Of a stretch of DNA of 44,269 nt, positions 24,027 to 31,959 are shown one piece after another. Position 1 is the stretch's first letter. Each line of letters opens with the position of its first letter. The stretch is from the IMG/VR virus record IMGVR_UViG_3300047509_000381, positions 1-44,269 of that record, one strand, 5' to 3'. Both the position numbers and the translations under genes were made by a program. Source of the DNA: a virus. The notes beneath the pieces are model-generated. The model saw only the letters and a program-made list of their open reading frames with translations, searched no databases and was not told the DNA's origin.

Positions 24027-26104
24027 TAAATATTCATGACCTGCTTATCTGATTGCTGGTACATGTGTTCCTGCTGTTTTAAGAGCGCGCGATTTTCCGC
24101 TTGATTTTCGTTGACCGCGATTTTCGATTGCGTCGCGCCTTGTTGCAATGCGACCTTCGACTGCGCCTGTGCCGCTTGGCTCTGGTCCGCGACGCGCTTT
24201 TTGTCCTCATCGCTCATGTCGCCAATCAGCTCTTCGTAGCTGTAGCCAGTTGAATCCAGAATGTTGCGCATCAGGTTGTCATACAGAATCTTTTTTCCAG
24301 TGACTTCGAGCTGTTGCGTGATTCCTGGCGACTGCAAAATTTGGACCACGAATCCGAGCCTGCTCTGCAGCGCTTGCGCGGCCGCCAATCTTGTTCCCGC
24401 GCTGATCGAAATTTTGTAGTCCGCGTTAATCACGGTGAGCGGGTCGCCCGTGTAGGCTTTGTCGAGTTCCTTGCTGAGAATCTGCCGCACCTGGCTGGGC
24501 TTGAGCTTCTTGTTCTGCTTGACGCAATACTGCAAAAAGGGGAGCAGCACCAAATCGCAAATTTGGTCGATGAGATCTTGGCTCTTGGTGTTCTCGCCGC
24601 TCGCGAGCAAATTGACTCCGGCGCCAGTGCGGAAATCACCCGTCTTGCCAGGATTGGAGCCGGTCTGGGCCGCGCCGATGCCCGTCAAAGATGCCGCCCA
24701 GGCTTTGACCTGACCTATTATCGATAAAATGTCCGGCCCAGCGCCGTTCCGGCTAAGCTGCTGGAAGCCGCCGCCCTGGCCGCTCGGCGAAGAATCGAAA
24801 GTGAAGACCTTGCCTGGGAAAATGAAGTCGGACTGCGAACTCGTGTTTAACCCTCGTGGACGTGCATAAGTTCCAAGCAAGTTAAGCGTGAGGTCGTCCA
24901 TGAAATAGTTGCAGACCCCTGTAGCCAACCGCTGAAAATTTGCCAGCAAACTTCCGAGGCCCACGCCGTGCAGGGAATCTGGGGACTCCCTGAAGTTGAA
25001 GGTGAGGAAAGGATTCTGCCCCTCATCATGTTCTTCCTTGAGCAATATGTACTGCTTCTCCAAAACCATGACGTGCAAATTGTTGGTCCAGTAGTCTACG
25101 ATTTCAAATTTCGAGCTGAGCGGGTCAACGTTGTTGCGCTCGCTGTCGGACTCCGGATGGGCCTTCTGCATTCCTTCAACGGCGGACGTGGGGTAGATTC
25201 CGCCAGGGGTGTAATCCAGCGGGTTGCGCTCCGACCCTGAAATATTCGTCGGCGTGGTCAGCGCGATCAATTCGGAGCGTGAAGGGATGTTGTAGCCCTC
25301 AGTGTCGCGAAGTTCGTCGAGTTGATAGGAAGTCAGATACAAAAGCCGCGCGGCCCACGTGGCAGAGCGCGCCTGCGAGCGCCGGCAATCCGGCGCGCAC
25401 CTGAACCTGCGAATCGGGACGTGCTCAAAACATGGCTTGTTCACTTCGACTTCGGTGACCACGTCGATCAGCTCGTCGGGATCTCCTTGCGGGACGGACA
25501 CGTTGCCCATGTCGGCGCCGATGCTGACGGGCGGATTCTTGTATGCCTTGGTGGTGATCTGCTTTTTTGACTTGCGCCATCCGATAAAACTGCAGCCGGT
25601 TCCGTAGAGGAAGCCGTCATAAAGCACGAGCCTCATTTCCTGTTTTAGACTACCGTCGAACGGGCCGCACGTTTTCGTGGCCCACTCCACCAATCCCTGC
25701 TGCGCGCGGCTAACATCCAATTCCGTGGCCTGCGTTGAATCGATTTTGAAAAACGAGACGCCGGCGAAGATGGCTTGCTGGATCGAGGATAGCAAACTGT
25801 AAAATTGCTCCGCTAAAATCGGGAGCCCGAGATGGCTGCGAAATTGATCGCTACCGCGCCATTTTTCTGGCTTGACAAACGCCCGCAGCAAAATCTCCGA
25901 TAAGTTCCATTGAGACTCCATCCCTTTTGATTGCATGAACGAAGTGCTGAGCTGGATATTTTGGTTGATCTCGCTGAGGAGCGCCGCGTCGGGCCGTTCG
26001 TCGCCCGCGAACCCAACGTCTTTCGCCTGCAGCAAGCCGGTTTGTTCGGCGAGCGGGACTGCGCCAGGAAGCTGGTCAAGCGTAATCTGCTGTGTTGTAG
26101 CCAT
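24026..26104 (-). CDS. Portal protein, 692 aa
   Basis: Size and layout fit the large portals of N4/P22-like podoviruses. The N-terminal wing contains K-P-E-K-W-R-G-S-D-Q-F-R-S-H-L-G-L-P, followed by a long central clip/stem region with a D-D-L-T-L-N-L-L-G-T-Y-A-R-P-R helix. A Gln-rich C-terminal barrel-like coiled coil (about 640-692, Q-A-A-Q-A-Q-S-K-V-A-L-Q-Q) closes it. The dodecameric portal is the DNA entry and exit vertex and the dock for terminase. The gene follows the large terminase by 31 nt, the standard order. Confidence 0.85.
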   Translation of the reverse strand: MATTQQITLDQLPGAVPLAEQTGLLQAKDVGFAGDERPDAALLSEINQNIQLSTSFMQSKGMESQWNLSEILLRAFVKPEKWRGSDQFRSHLGLPILAEQFYSLLSSIQQAIFAGVSFFKIDSTQATELDVSRAQQGLVEWATKTCGPFDGSLKQEMRLVLYDGFLYGTGCSFIGWRKSKKQITTKAYKNPPVSIGADMGNVSVPQGDPDELIDVVTEVEVNKPCFEHVPIRRFRCAPDCRRSQARSATWAARLLYLTSYQLDELRDTEGYNIPSRSELIALTTPTNISGSERNPLDYTPGGIYPTSAVEGMQKAHPESDSERNNVDPLSSKFEIVDYWTNNLHVMVLEKQYILLKEEHDEGQNPFLTFNFRESPDSLHGVGLGSLLANFQRLATGVCNYFMDDLTLNLLGTYARPRGLNTSSQSDFIFPGKVFTFDSSPSGQGGGFQQLSRNGAGPDILSIIGQVKAWAASLTGIGAAQTGSNPGKTGDFRTGAGVNLLASGENTKSQDLIDQICDLVLLPFLQYCVKQNKKLKPSQVRQILSKELDKAYTGDPLTVINADYKISISAGTRLAAAQALQSRLGFVVQILQSPGITQQLEVTGKKILYDNLMRNILDSTGYSYEELIGDMSDEDKKRVADQSQAAQAQSKVALQQGATQSKIAVNENQAENRALLKQQEHMYQQSDKQVMNI

Positions 26105-26135
26105 CGAAACCTCTAATTACGGCTCCGAAAGTCGC

Positions 26136-27872
26136 TCAACACAGGATGCCCGAGCCACAACCGCCGTCCGGTTCTGATTCCTTCACATCCTCTTCCGGCA
26201 ACTGCAACCACTTCGGAAGCGTGGGCCTGGCCTCCGCCTGCGTCAGTTGATAGCCGCTGGGGACCCCCACGACCAATCCGAGGGCATCAGCAAAATCGTC
26301 ATGCTTGCCAAGTTTAGGAAAGCGTAACAATTGGGTTTTAAGAGTGTCGTACTCGTCCATCCCAGCGAACAACCAGAGCCGTCCTTTGCTGAGCGGCCCC
26401 TGGATGGAACGGATGCGCGTGCGCTTGGCGTCGGCGACGTTGCTAATGCGGACCCACTCGACGGGAAATCTCTGGATGTTTTTATCCAGGGCGAAAGCAT
26501 TGAAAAATGTGTTGAAGGCGTCCCAGCCCAGAAATTGCTCCAAATAAACCACGCGCGGCCGGAATTGCAGGATCGCCGTGAACAGTGTCTGGGTGACCTC
26601 TTCGCAGTTCCATTTTCCGCTGATGCAATGCGTGACAAAGATTTGGCCCTGGTGCAAATAGCAAACGTAAATGACCGATTTGTCCCGCTTGTCCTCCCCG
26701 GCATAAGAAAGATCGCCGCACAGAAAACATGGAGATATCTGCGGGCTCGGAAGTTGGTGCAAGTGATACAGAGTTTGTCTCCCGATCAATTCCGGAGAAA
26801 AAACTTGGTCGGACGAAGCGATGGGGTTATTTTCGTATTGACAGGAAAAAAATTCGTCGCCCTTCTCAGCCTGTTCACTGACTAGGTACTGCACGGAATG
26901 ACCCACTTTTCGGCCGTCCTTCAGGGTGGCCTCGGGGAACAGGAGGTCGCGCTTGCCGGAATCGACGAACGACTGGCAGCCGCAGGAGGTGCACGGCGGG
27001 TGCTGGTAATTCAGATCGCGGTTGTGGACGGTGTCGGCGTGGTTGCAAGTGGCGCACCATTTGACCCAGCAGGTGCGAATGGAGATTCTCCAAACGGAAG
27101 CGCCACGGGCTTTGACCTCCGCAGCGGCGCTCTCTTGGATTCTTTCATAGGTGTCTCCAAAAGAGTAACGTGTACCTGACACCAACAGGTAGCCGTTGGG
27201 CTCCAGCAGCGGGCCGCACTCTTTGTATTCTTGCCAGCACTTTTCGAGAGCCTTGACTGATTTATAGTTCTGTTCATTAACCAAATCATCGATACACAGA
27301 GCATCCCAGTGCGAGCCAGCCTTCACGCTCTTGGCCGTCGAAATGGCGCAGCTAGGCTCCGCGAAAGGTCTTTCAGCGCTCTGGCATGGGACGGAGAATT
27401 CCTCGGCGTCCCCGAGCTTCGTCTCGGTGCAGAACTCCGGATAGAAATAGCGGAACTTGGAGTGCTGCTCGAAGACGCGCTTGATGCGCTGGAGCTGGCG
27501 CTTGGCGAGTTCCTTGCTGCCCTCCATGATGCAAATCCTGATATCGGGATAGTTGACGATCAACTGGATGATGTGCACCGCCACCGCAGTCGTCTTGAAG
27601 GTGCCTCTGGGCCAAAGTATGAGCCGCTTTTTCGCGAGCTTGTCGAGGTCGAACAGCGGGACGCCAGGCTTGATCTGCAGGAACTCCGAGAACAATTTGC
27701 GGTGGGGCACTTCTTGGAAATCCCACCCGAGTATCTTGCAGGCCATGAACATCAAGTCGGCCTGGCCGCGCTCGCGCACGGAAATCCACTTCTCGCGCTC
27801 CTCGGGCGTGAATTTGTCAAAAGTGTGGTTGCGGAAATCGAGCGGGAGAACTTCGGGGTTGAAGTCCGTCAC
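26136..27872 (-). CDS. terL: Terminase large subunit, 578 aa
   Basis: The ATPase domain shows Walker A W-P-R-G-T-F-K-T-T (87-95) and Walker B A-L-C-I-D-D-L (191-197), with V-S-G-T-R as coupling motif (231-235). The C-terminal nuclease domain begins C-G-D-L-S-Y-A-G (385-392), whose Asp binds metal. Between the domains lies a Cys cluster (C268, C273, C276, H278, C294, C297, C299) that could bind zinc and is not typical of the family. The start is GTG at 27872, overlapping the upstream small gene stop (GTGA). With the small subunit it packages DNA through the portal. Confidence 0.93.
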   Translation of the reverse strand: MTDFNPEVLPLDFRNHTFDKFTPEEREKWISVRERGQADLMFMACKILGWDFQEVPHRKLFSEFLQIKPGVPLFDLDKLAKKRLILWPRGTFKTTAVAVHIIQLIVNYPDIRICIMEGSKELAKRQLQRIKRVFEQHSKFRYFYPEFCTETKLGDAEEFSVPCQSAERPFAEPSCAISTAKSVKAGSHWDALCIDDLVNEQNYKSVKALEKCWQEYKECGPLLEPNGYLLVSGTRYSFGDTYERIQESAAAEVKARGASVWRISIRTCWVKWCATCNHADTVHNRDLNYQHPPCTSCGCQSFVDSGKRDLLFPEATLKDGRKVGHSVQYLVSEQAEKGDEFFSCQYENNPIASSDQVFSPELIGRQTLYHLHQLPSPQISPCFLCGDLSYAGEDKRDKSVIYVCYLHQGQIFVTHCISGKWNCEEVTQTLFTAILQFRPRVVYLEQFLGWDAFNTFFNAFALDKNIQRFPVEWVRISNVADAKRTRIRSIQGPLSKGRLWLFAGMDEYDTLKTQLLRFPKLGKHDDFADALGLVVGVPSGYQLTQAEARPTLPKWLQLPEEDVKESEPDGGCGSGILC

Positions 27873-27982
27873 TTCTTCTTCGCGGATTTTTTGGGCAGCA
27901 TTTTCACGATCTTCTTCGGCGCCTCCGTTGCCGGCGCTGCGAGGCCGGCGACAAGTTTCTTGATATCGGCTTTATCGGGCAT
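27869..27982 (-). CDS. Small basic protein between terminase genes, 37 aa
   Basis: The ATG at 27982 lies within the end of the small terminase gene (11-nt overlap), and the stop overlaps the large terminase GTG. The peptide is short, with an Ala/Pro centre and an all-basic tail (K-K-S-A-K-K-K). It may be a DNA- or nucleotide-binding helper of packaging, or merely a translational coupler. Its perfect fit into the overlap chain supports it. Confidence 0.5.
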   Translation of the reverse strand: MPDKADIKKLVAGLAAPATEAPKKIVKMLPKKSAKKK

Positions 27983-28472
27983 TTTCGGTTTCGAATTCCT
28001 CAAGGAAATCCTCCTCGTCTGGGTCCACGATGGGTTCGTCCTTGGACTTGCCCTTTCCGACCCGCCGCTTGCGCTGCAGCGACTGCTCGAACACGTCGCT
28101 GGCATTAGGCTGCCGCGTGCGCGTGCGCAACTGGCGAACGTCGGCATACAGCAGCAGGGCGTTCAAGTTGACGCGGTTGATCTTGCGCTTCACGATCATT
28201 TTCCAGAGGAGGTTGCTGAACGCCTCCGCTGGGCTGTTGCCGAAATAAAGGCTGACGCAGAACTGCACCGCAGGGTGATCGAGAATTTGATAGCTCAGGC
28301 GCTTGGCGTTCACGGTCACGTCGTACGCGGCGGCGCAGGCGGCCTCCGCGTCGCAGCCGTTGCTGCAGTAGGCATCGACGAATTTCTGCTGCTTCTCGGT
28401 CATTTGGCGGTATTCGAATTGCTGCCGCAGGCGGTCGAGGCCCATCCCTGTCGGGCCGGTGTCTTTACTCAC
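27972..28472 (-). CDS. terS: Terminase small subunit, 166 aa
   Basis: Residues about 24-60 read M-T-E-K-Q-Q-K-F-V-D-A-Y-C followed by a D-A-E-A-A-C-A-A-A-Y-D helix. This is the classical N-terminal helix-turn-helix of Terminase_2-like small subunits (M-T-x-K-Q-x-x-F-V-x-x-Y ... G-x-N-A-x-x-A-A), which recognises packaging sites. The central part is an oligomerisation helix and the tail is acidic (D-E-E-D-F-L-E-E-F-E-T-E). The GTG start at 28472 overlaps the GroES-like gene stop. It is immediately upstream of terL. Confidence 0.85.
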   Translation of the reverse strand: MSKDTGPTGMGLDRLRQQFEYRQMTEKQQKFVDAYCSNGCDAEAACAAAYDVTVNAKRLSYQILDHPAVQFCVSLYFGNSPAEAFSNLLWKMIVKRKINRVNLNALLLYADVRQLRTRTRQPNASDVFEQSLQRKRRVGKGKSKDEPIVDPDEEDFLEEFETENAR

Positions 28473-28857
28473 GTTTGATCACCGTGCCAAACACCTCGGG
28501 CTCGCGCATGATGAGATAGAGCACGTTGCTGATTCTTATCTCGGAGCCCGCGTATTTCCCGAAGAGGATGCGGTCGTTGGGCTTCACCGACATTGCCATG
28601 AGGTTGCCCGCGTCATTGCGGGCGCCGGGGCCGACCGCGATCACCGTGCCGCTGCGCATCTCCTCGCGCGCCGTTTCCGGTATGTACAGGTCGCCGATTT
28701 TCCGCGCCTCGGTATCCTCCAAAATCAAAAGCCTGTCGAACAAAGGGGCGAAATCGTACATGACCTCGGGAACGCGCTTGGGCGCCTGGGGGATTTCCGC
28801 GTCGGGCTTCTCTTCTTTGGCTTCGCCGCGACGGTCGATTATTTGGTAGTTGCTCAT
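28465..28857 (-). CDS. groES: GroES-like co-chaperonin (Cpn10), 130 aa
   Basis: After a charged N-terminal extension of about 35 residues, the product follows the Cpn10 fold. F-D-R-L-L-I-L-E (about 40-47) opens it, a mobile-loop region ends in G-D-L-Y-I-P, and G-T-V-I-A-V-G-P-G (about 70-78), V-K-P-N-D-R-I-L-F-G-K-Y-A-G and a C-terminal L-Y-L-I-M-R-E-P-E-V follow. In bacterial GroES the mobile loop holds the I-V-L tripeptide that docks on GroEL; here L-Y-I takes its place. Phage co-chaperonins such as T4 gp31 adapt GroEL for capsid folding. It lies just before the terminases and capsid genes, consistent with that role. Confidence 0.88.
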   Translation of the reverse strand: MSNYQIIDRRGEAKEEKPDAEIPQAPKRVPEVMYDFAPLFDRLLILEDTEARKIGDLYIPETAREEMRSGTVIAVGPGARNDAGNLMAMSVKPNDRILFGKYAGSEIRISNVLYLIMREPEVFGTVIKRE

Positions 28858-28940
28858 TGTTTCTCCGAATCAAATTGTGGTTGCGGCTTGCTTAGCTTCT
28901 TGCGTCCAAGAACCGCGCGCCCTGCGGGACCATCTTGCAT
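28854..28940 (-). CDS. Possible 28-aa leader peptide of the co-chaperonin gene
   Basis: An ATG at 28940 opens a 28-codon frame whose TGA overlaps the ATG of the GroES-like gene (ATGA). The peptide is basic and polar, ending in Q-F-D-S-E-K-Q. No Shine-Dalgarno is visible, so it may be spurious or act only by translational coupling. Confidence 0.25.
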   Translation of the reverse strand: MQDGPAGRAVLGRKKLSKPQPQFDSEKQ

Positions 28941-29006
28941 TTTGCAGTGACGTTTGTAGGATGGCTTACGCCCCTATTGCACTTTCGCGCTTCCACAACC
29001 ACAAAC

Positions 29007-29231
29007 TCATGTCTGTATCCCGTGATAGCTTGCGCGCTTCGCCGGCAGGCTCTTTTCGTCTATTCGGCGCGCGACTCGCCCGCAAATGAGGCGGTCGCCG
29101 GCCGCTTCCAGCAATTTGACGGTCGGATGCTCGGATTCGTGGAAACACATCAAAGCGTCGCTGTCCGCGAAGCACTGGACGATCTTCTCGGTCTCGTGGC
29201 CTTCATCGCACTTGAAAACGTATAGCGGCAT
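29007..29231 (-). CDS. FmdB-like small zinc-ribbon protein, 74 aa
   Basis: The start M-P-L-Y-V-F-K-C-D-E-G-H-E-T-E resembles FmdB-type zinc ribbons (M-P-x-Y-x-Y-x-C-x2-C-G-x3-E). The second Cys of the first knuckle is replaced (C-D-E-G-H), and later C29 and C50 do not form an evident C-x2-C, so the site is degenerate or uses His. Such proteins are frequent beside phage terminase genes. Its start overlaps the previous gene by 29 nt. Confidence 0.55.
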   Translation of the reverse strand: MPLYVFKCDEGHETEKIVQCFADSDALMCFHESEHPTVKLLEAAGDRLICGRVARRIDEKSLPAKRASYHGIQT

Positions 29232-29400
29232 AAAGCCTCCTCCACCACGGCTTCTTGAGAGTCACTCGGAACACTTCACGGCCCGCCGCGTCGTAAGTGA
29301 CCTCGTGCAGCAAGTAGGTCAACACGAAGTAGCTCCCCTCGATGCGCACCGACTTCGGCCGCGTAACAATGCGGCCCCAGTTAGGACAAGTGACTCGCAC
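29203..29400 (-). CDS. Hypothetical basic protein, 65 aa
   Basis: A GTG at 29400, directly after the TAG of the preceding 42-aa gene, opens this frame (the frame upstream of it is a shadow). The product is beta-rich and basic: V-R-V-T-C-P-N-W-G start, S-Y-F-V-L-T-Y-L-L-H-E-V-T-Y-D in the centre, and a W-W-R-R-L-Y tail. Function unknown. Confidence 0.5.
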   Translation of the reverse strand: MRVTCPNWGRIVTRPKSVRIEGSYFVLTYLLHEVTYDAAGREVFRVTLKKPWWRRLYAAIRFQVR

Positions 29401-29401
29401 A

Positions 29402-29530
29402 CTATTTTTTCTTCTTCGCGGCTTTCTTCTTGTGCGCTTCCTGCGCCGCCTTTTTCTTTTTCCAACGCTCGGCCACGAGGCGCCAGTATTTTTCATCCGA
29501 ATAGAAAGAAGCCCATTGGCTGACAGGCAT
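29402..29530 (-). CDS. Small Lys-rich protein, 42 aa
   Basis: The frame from ATG 29530 encodes M-P-V-S-Q-W-A-S-F-Y-S-D-E-K-Y-W-R followed by a Lys/Ala tail ending K-K-K-K. The aromatic N-terminal half and basic tail suggest a small nucleic-acid or capsid-binding peptide. It is tightly packed between two genes (start directly after the 75-aa gene stop at 29531). Confidence 0.55.
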   Translation of the reverse strand: MPVSQWASFYSDEKYWRLVAERWKKKKAAQEAHKKKAAKKKK

Positions 29531-29758
29531 CTAGTTCACAGGCTCCTTGTAGAGGAAATCCGCCAGGTAGGCGCGCAGCTCGTTGCCCTTCGCCTCGCCG
29601 TGGAATTCCTCGCCGAGGGAGATCAACAGCTCGCTCAGCGAAATGAAAATTATCCCTTTCTCTTCGCCCTTCAGAAGCCTGCGGATGCGGTCGCCGATTT
29701 TCAGCGCGGCATCGATATCGTCATCGGAAATGTATGGCGTGGTGGTTTTATACGGCAC
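29531..29758 (-). CDS. Hypothetical acidic helical protein, 75 aa
   Basis: The product begins M-P-Y-K-T-T-T-P-Y-I-S-D-D-D-I-D and is helical thereafter, with R-I-R-R-L-L-K-G-E-E-K-G-I-I-F-I-S-L-S-E. No motif is recognised. The start lies inside the 3' end of the previous gene (58-nt overlap). Confidence 0.5.
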   Translation of the reverse strand: MPYKTTTPYISDDDIDAALKIGDRIRRLLKGEEKGIIFISLSELLISLGEEFHGEAKGNELRAYLADFLYKEPVN

Positions 29759-29952
29759 GGGAAACCCCCTTTATCGCGAACATCGCGGCGGTTTCGATAC
29801 TCGTGCGCGCGTGCGATTGGTATCTCCCGGGGGGAACCCGCAGGCGGATGGATTTCGTCCAAGATGCGGAACGATTCCCGAATCTCGGCGATGTTCTCTA
29901 ACTGAACTTCGGTCAGTTCCACGGAATCGAATGTGATCGCGGCCTCGCTCAT
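29701..29952 (-). CDS. Hypothetical protein, 83 aa
   Basis: The ATG overlaps the preceding stop (ATGA at 29952-29949). The N-terminal 45 residues form an acidic helix (L-T-E-V-Q-L-E-N-I-A-E-I-R-E). The C-terminal half becomes basic and Pro-rich where it overlaps the next gene, so its real length is uncertain. Function unknown. Confidence 0.45.
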   Translation of the reverse strand: MSEAAITFDSVELTEVQLENIAEIRESFRILDEIHPPAGSPREIPIARAHEYRNRRDVRDKGGFPCRIKPPRHTFPMTISMPR

Positions 29953-30137
29953 AGCAAAATCCCTTCTTTCCTTATGGCTCTCTCGTCCTCTTCCATCAGC
30001 TCATCTAATGCCATGCAGCAAACAGTGATGCTGGTCTGGTCGCACAGCCGGAGATAGACGGCCAGCAAGTTGTCCACGTCCTCGGTCTCCACCGCGAGTT
30101 TCAATTCCTTCTTCACCATCTTGAGCGTGTCTTTCAT
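29949..30137 (-). CDS. Hypothetical helical protein, 62 aa
   Basis: The ATG at 30137 has CGGGAG upstream and overlaps the stop of the Zn-finger gene. The open frame before it is a shadow. The product is a charged helical protein (M-K-D-T-L-K-M-V-K-K-E-L-K-L-A-V-E-T-E-D-V-D-N-L) with two adjacent Cys near the middle. Function unknown. Confidence 0.5.
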   Translation of the reverse strand: MKDTLKMVKKELKLAVETEDVDNLLAVYLRLCDQTSITVCCMALDELMEEDERAIRKEGILL

Positions 30138-30559
30138 CGGCACTCCCGATAGCATTCGATCTTGGCGTGCGTTTCCGCCCAGCCGTGGCCGAACCCGAAA
30201 CATCCGGCGTTCTTCATGATCTCGTGCGCCCCGAATCCGCAATCGCTGGCCTCGCTGAACTTCATCGCCTGGTCGGAACTCAGGTTCCCTTCGTAGGCCA
30301 AGCCGTTGTGCCCGCGCCATTCCGCACAGCCGTTGTCCTTTAAAACGTAGTTCCATTTGCTCGCATCGTCCGGCGCGGCGCTGATGCGAGCCGCTTTCCT
30401 GGCGTCGGACTTCTTCCGGTAACTGGCGGCGTTGGCCGTTCGAGAACAGGGCTTGCAATAAATCTGCAGGCCGAGCCGGCGCTTGCGGTCAGCGCCAAAG
30501 GCCGCCCAGTCCTGCTCGCGGCAGCGCGGGCAGCACGGCGATGGCTTGAACTGGCTCAC
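30134..30559 (-). CDS. Zinc-finger protein of unknown function, 141 aa
   Basis: The N-terminus holds C-C-P-R-C (9-13) and C-K-P-C-S-R-T-A-N (35-43), one four-Cys zinc knuckle of the type that begins phage endonuclease VII/HNH-like proteins. The catalytic His-Asn-His part is not visible, so nuclease activity is not supported. The C-terminal half carries further C/H residues (C-F-G-F-G-H-G-W, C-Y-R-E-C). It lies in the run of small genes ahead of the packaging genes. Confidence 0.5.
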   Translation of the reverse strand: MSQFKPSPCCPRCREQDWAAFGADRKRRLGLQIYCKPCSRTANAASYRKKSDARKAARISAAPDDASKWNYVLKDNGCAEWRGHNGLAYEGNLSSDQAMKFSEASDCGFGAHEIMKNAGCFGFGHGWAETHAKIECYRECR

Positions 30560-30562
30560 AGC

Positions 30563-30754
30563 TCATCGCGTCGAGGCGATGGAGTGATAGCAGGAATCAC
30601 AGATCACGAGGCGCCGGTTCGGCGTAGTGAGGACATGCGGAGCCGGAGAATTCGAACACGTGAAAAGCACCTCCGCGTGGAGGATCGACGAGCCGATATT
30701 GAAATTGGAAATTCTTACGATGTTCTGGCAAACGGTCTGCTGCGGGTCAGTCAT
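30563..30754 (-). CDS. Small Cys-containing protein, 63 aa
   Basis: The ATG at 30754 overlaps the preceding gene and uses its GAGGAGG as Shine-Dalgarno. The product ends with L-V-I-C-D-S-C-Y-H-S-I, a C-x2-C-x-H knuckle, and has two earlier Cys (T-V-C and F-T-C), so it may hold one zinc. Function unknown. Confidence 0.5.
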   Translation of the reverse strand: MTDPQQTVCQNIVRISNFNIGSSILHAEVLFTCSNSPAPHVLTTPNRRLVICDSCYHSIASTR

Positions 30755-30980
30755 TAGAATCATCCTCCTCGATCACGTCGTCCTCGGTTTCAGACCACTC
30801 GCCGCTGGAATATTCACCGGCCCCGGAATAATCAGACCACTCGCCGTGTTTTTCCTTGTGCTCTGTCCAGTGCCGAAAACACATGGCGTGGCCGTGCTCG
30901 TCTTCGTGGGTCGCTTTTTCCGAGCAAGTCGTGCGGTCGGGGCGGACGCCGGTAAGGTGCTGGCAAATTTTCTCTTCCAA
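30747..30980 (-). CDS. Small acidic zinc-finger protein, 77 aa
   Basis: The frame is open from 31142, but those residues do not look coded. A TTG at 30980 preceded by GGAGGAGACC is the best start; this choice is uncertain. The product has C-Q-H (6-8), C at 19, and M-C-F-R-H-W (33-38), a plausible single zinc site of C-x-H ... C-x2-H type, and an acidic Ser/Glu/Asp tail. It is the first gene of the leftward late operon. Confidence 0.5.
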   Translation of the reverse strand: MEEKICQHLTGVRPDRTTCSEKATHEDEHGHAMCFRHWTEHKEKHGEWSDYSGAGEYSSGEWSETEDDVIEEDDSND

Positions 30981-31560
30981 GGTCTCCTCCAGAATCAAGG
31001 CGGCGCTCTCACCATGAGGGCTGGACCGTAGGTTTGGCCGCCACACACTAAATACTGGCGAAGCCGAAAAATAAGTTTGTTTCAGTTTGTTCTGAGCGTT
31101 GAGCGTTGATTTTTTAGGTGGCGTTCGCACCGCAGCGGGCAAGGTCGGCGGGGGCGGAGCCCCCAGCCTGGTCCCGTGATCTTAGGATCTCCCTTTTTCC
31201 CACAAGCAGCTTTGTTTTCAAGCACTTGCGACGACGGCGCGAGCATGATTCGCGGACCATACGGCGGCCAGGAATGCTGTGGGGGTTATGGAAAACGACG
31301 CTGGCTGGCAACACTATGGCAGGACACAGCTTGCGGTGATGTAGGCGAACGAATGGCGAACTATTAGCGTCCGATAAGAACGATTATGTCTCGACTTTGT
31401 GTTGCAAACAAAAGACTTAACACCTATTGGTACTGAAGTGCTGCCCTGAAACAGTGCATGTGACACTTTTTGTCTAGTACGCTGGCTGGCATTTTCCCGC
31501 ATGGAGGTCGCGCGTTCGCGGTGGAGTAAAGTGGAGTAGGCGAAACAAAAGCGAATGCAT
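30981..31560. other. Gene-free control or packaging region upstream of the late operon
   Basis: This stretch of about 580 nt has no convincing gene on either strand. It holds the palindrome GGGGGC-GGA-GCCCCC at about 31149-31163, a 13-bp direct repeat ACGCTGGCTGGCA at 31298-31310 and 31479-31491, and AT-rich blocks around 31060-31110 and 31370-31440. The late-operon promoter must lie here, and it is a reasonable place for a cos or pac site. No strong sigma-70 promoter could be chosen by eye. Confidence 0.5.
31298..31491. repeat. 13-bp direct repeat pair in the pre-late region
   Basis: ACGCTGGCTGGCA occurs at 31298-31310 and at 31479-31491, same orientation, 181 bp apart, in otherwise non-coding DNA. 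Possible regulator or terminase binding site; chance cannot be ruled out. Confidence 0.6.
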
Positions 31561-31959
31561 TCAGTTATTCAACTTAATCACAATAGGCGTGTGCTCGCCC
31601 ATCTCACTGGCTTCGAGATTGTACGATAGCCACTCGGCGACGGCGTCTTCAACATCATCTTCAAGAACACCCAAATCATAATCCTCGATGGTCTCACCAG
31701 CTTCCAAATCAGTGGACGCATCAGCCAGCATGGTTTCGAAGAACATCTCAGACAACGCTTCGATCAGCTTGTCACGGTCATACACCAAAACATTGGACCT
31801 ATTCGCCGGTGACGTTGTGTAACCGAGAATGGCTGCGTCGAGGCACGGCTTCCCATTGCGTTCTCTTGGTTCGAAAAACAGGGCATTCGGATTCAACTGC
31901 TCGATTTCGCGGAGCGTTTCTTTTGCGGAAACTGGCTCGCTGGTTTCGTTCGCTTGCAT
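31561..31959 (-). CDS. Hypothetical acidic protein, 132 aa
   Basis: A strong Shine-Dalgarno (GAGGAGGG) precedes the ATG, which lies inside the end of the NusG-like gene (67-nt overlap). The product is acidic. Its central part alternates beta and helix (N-V-L-V-Y-D-R-D-K-L-I-E-A-L-S-E-M-F-F-E), and the second half is rich in Glu and Asp. Proteins of this charge can be DNA mimics, but nothing specific supports that here. Function unknown. Confidence 0.6.
   Translation of the reverse strand: MQANETSEPVSAKETLREIEQLNPNALFFEPRERNGKPCLDAAILGYTTSPANRSNVLVYDRDKLIEALSEMFFETMLADASTDLEAGETIEDYDLGVLEDDVEDAVAEWLSYNLEASEMGEHTPIVIKLNN

Noticed and set aside
31140-31200. tRNA or tmRNA gene around the GGGGGCGGAGCCCCC palindrome
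   Set aside because: No T-loop or anticodon arm could be placed beside the stem.
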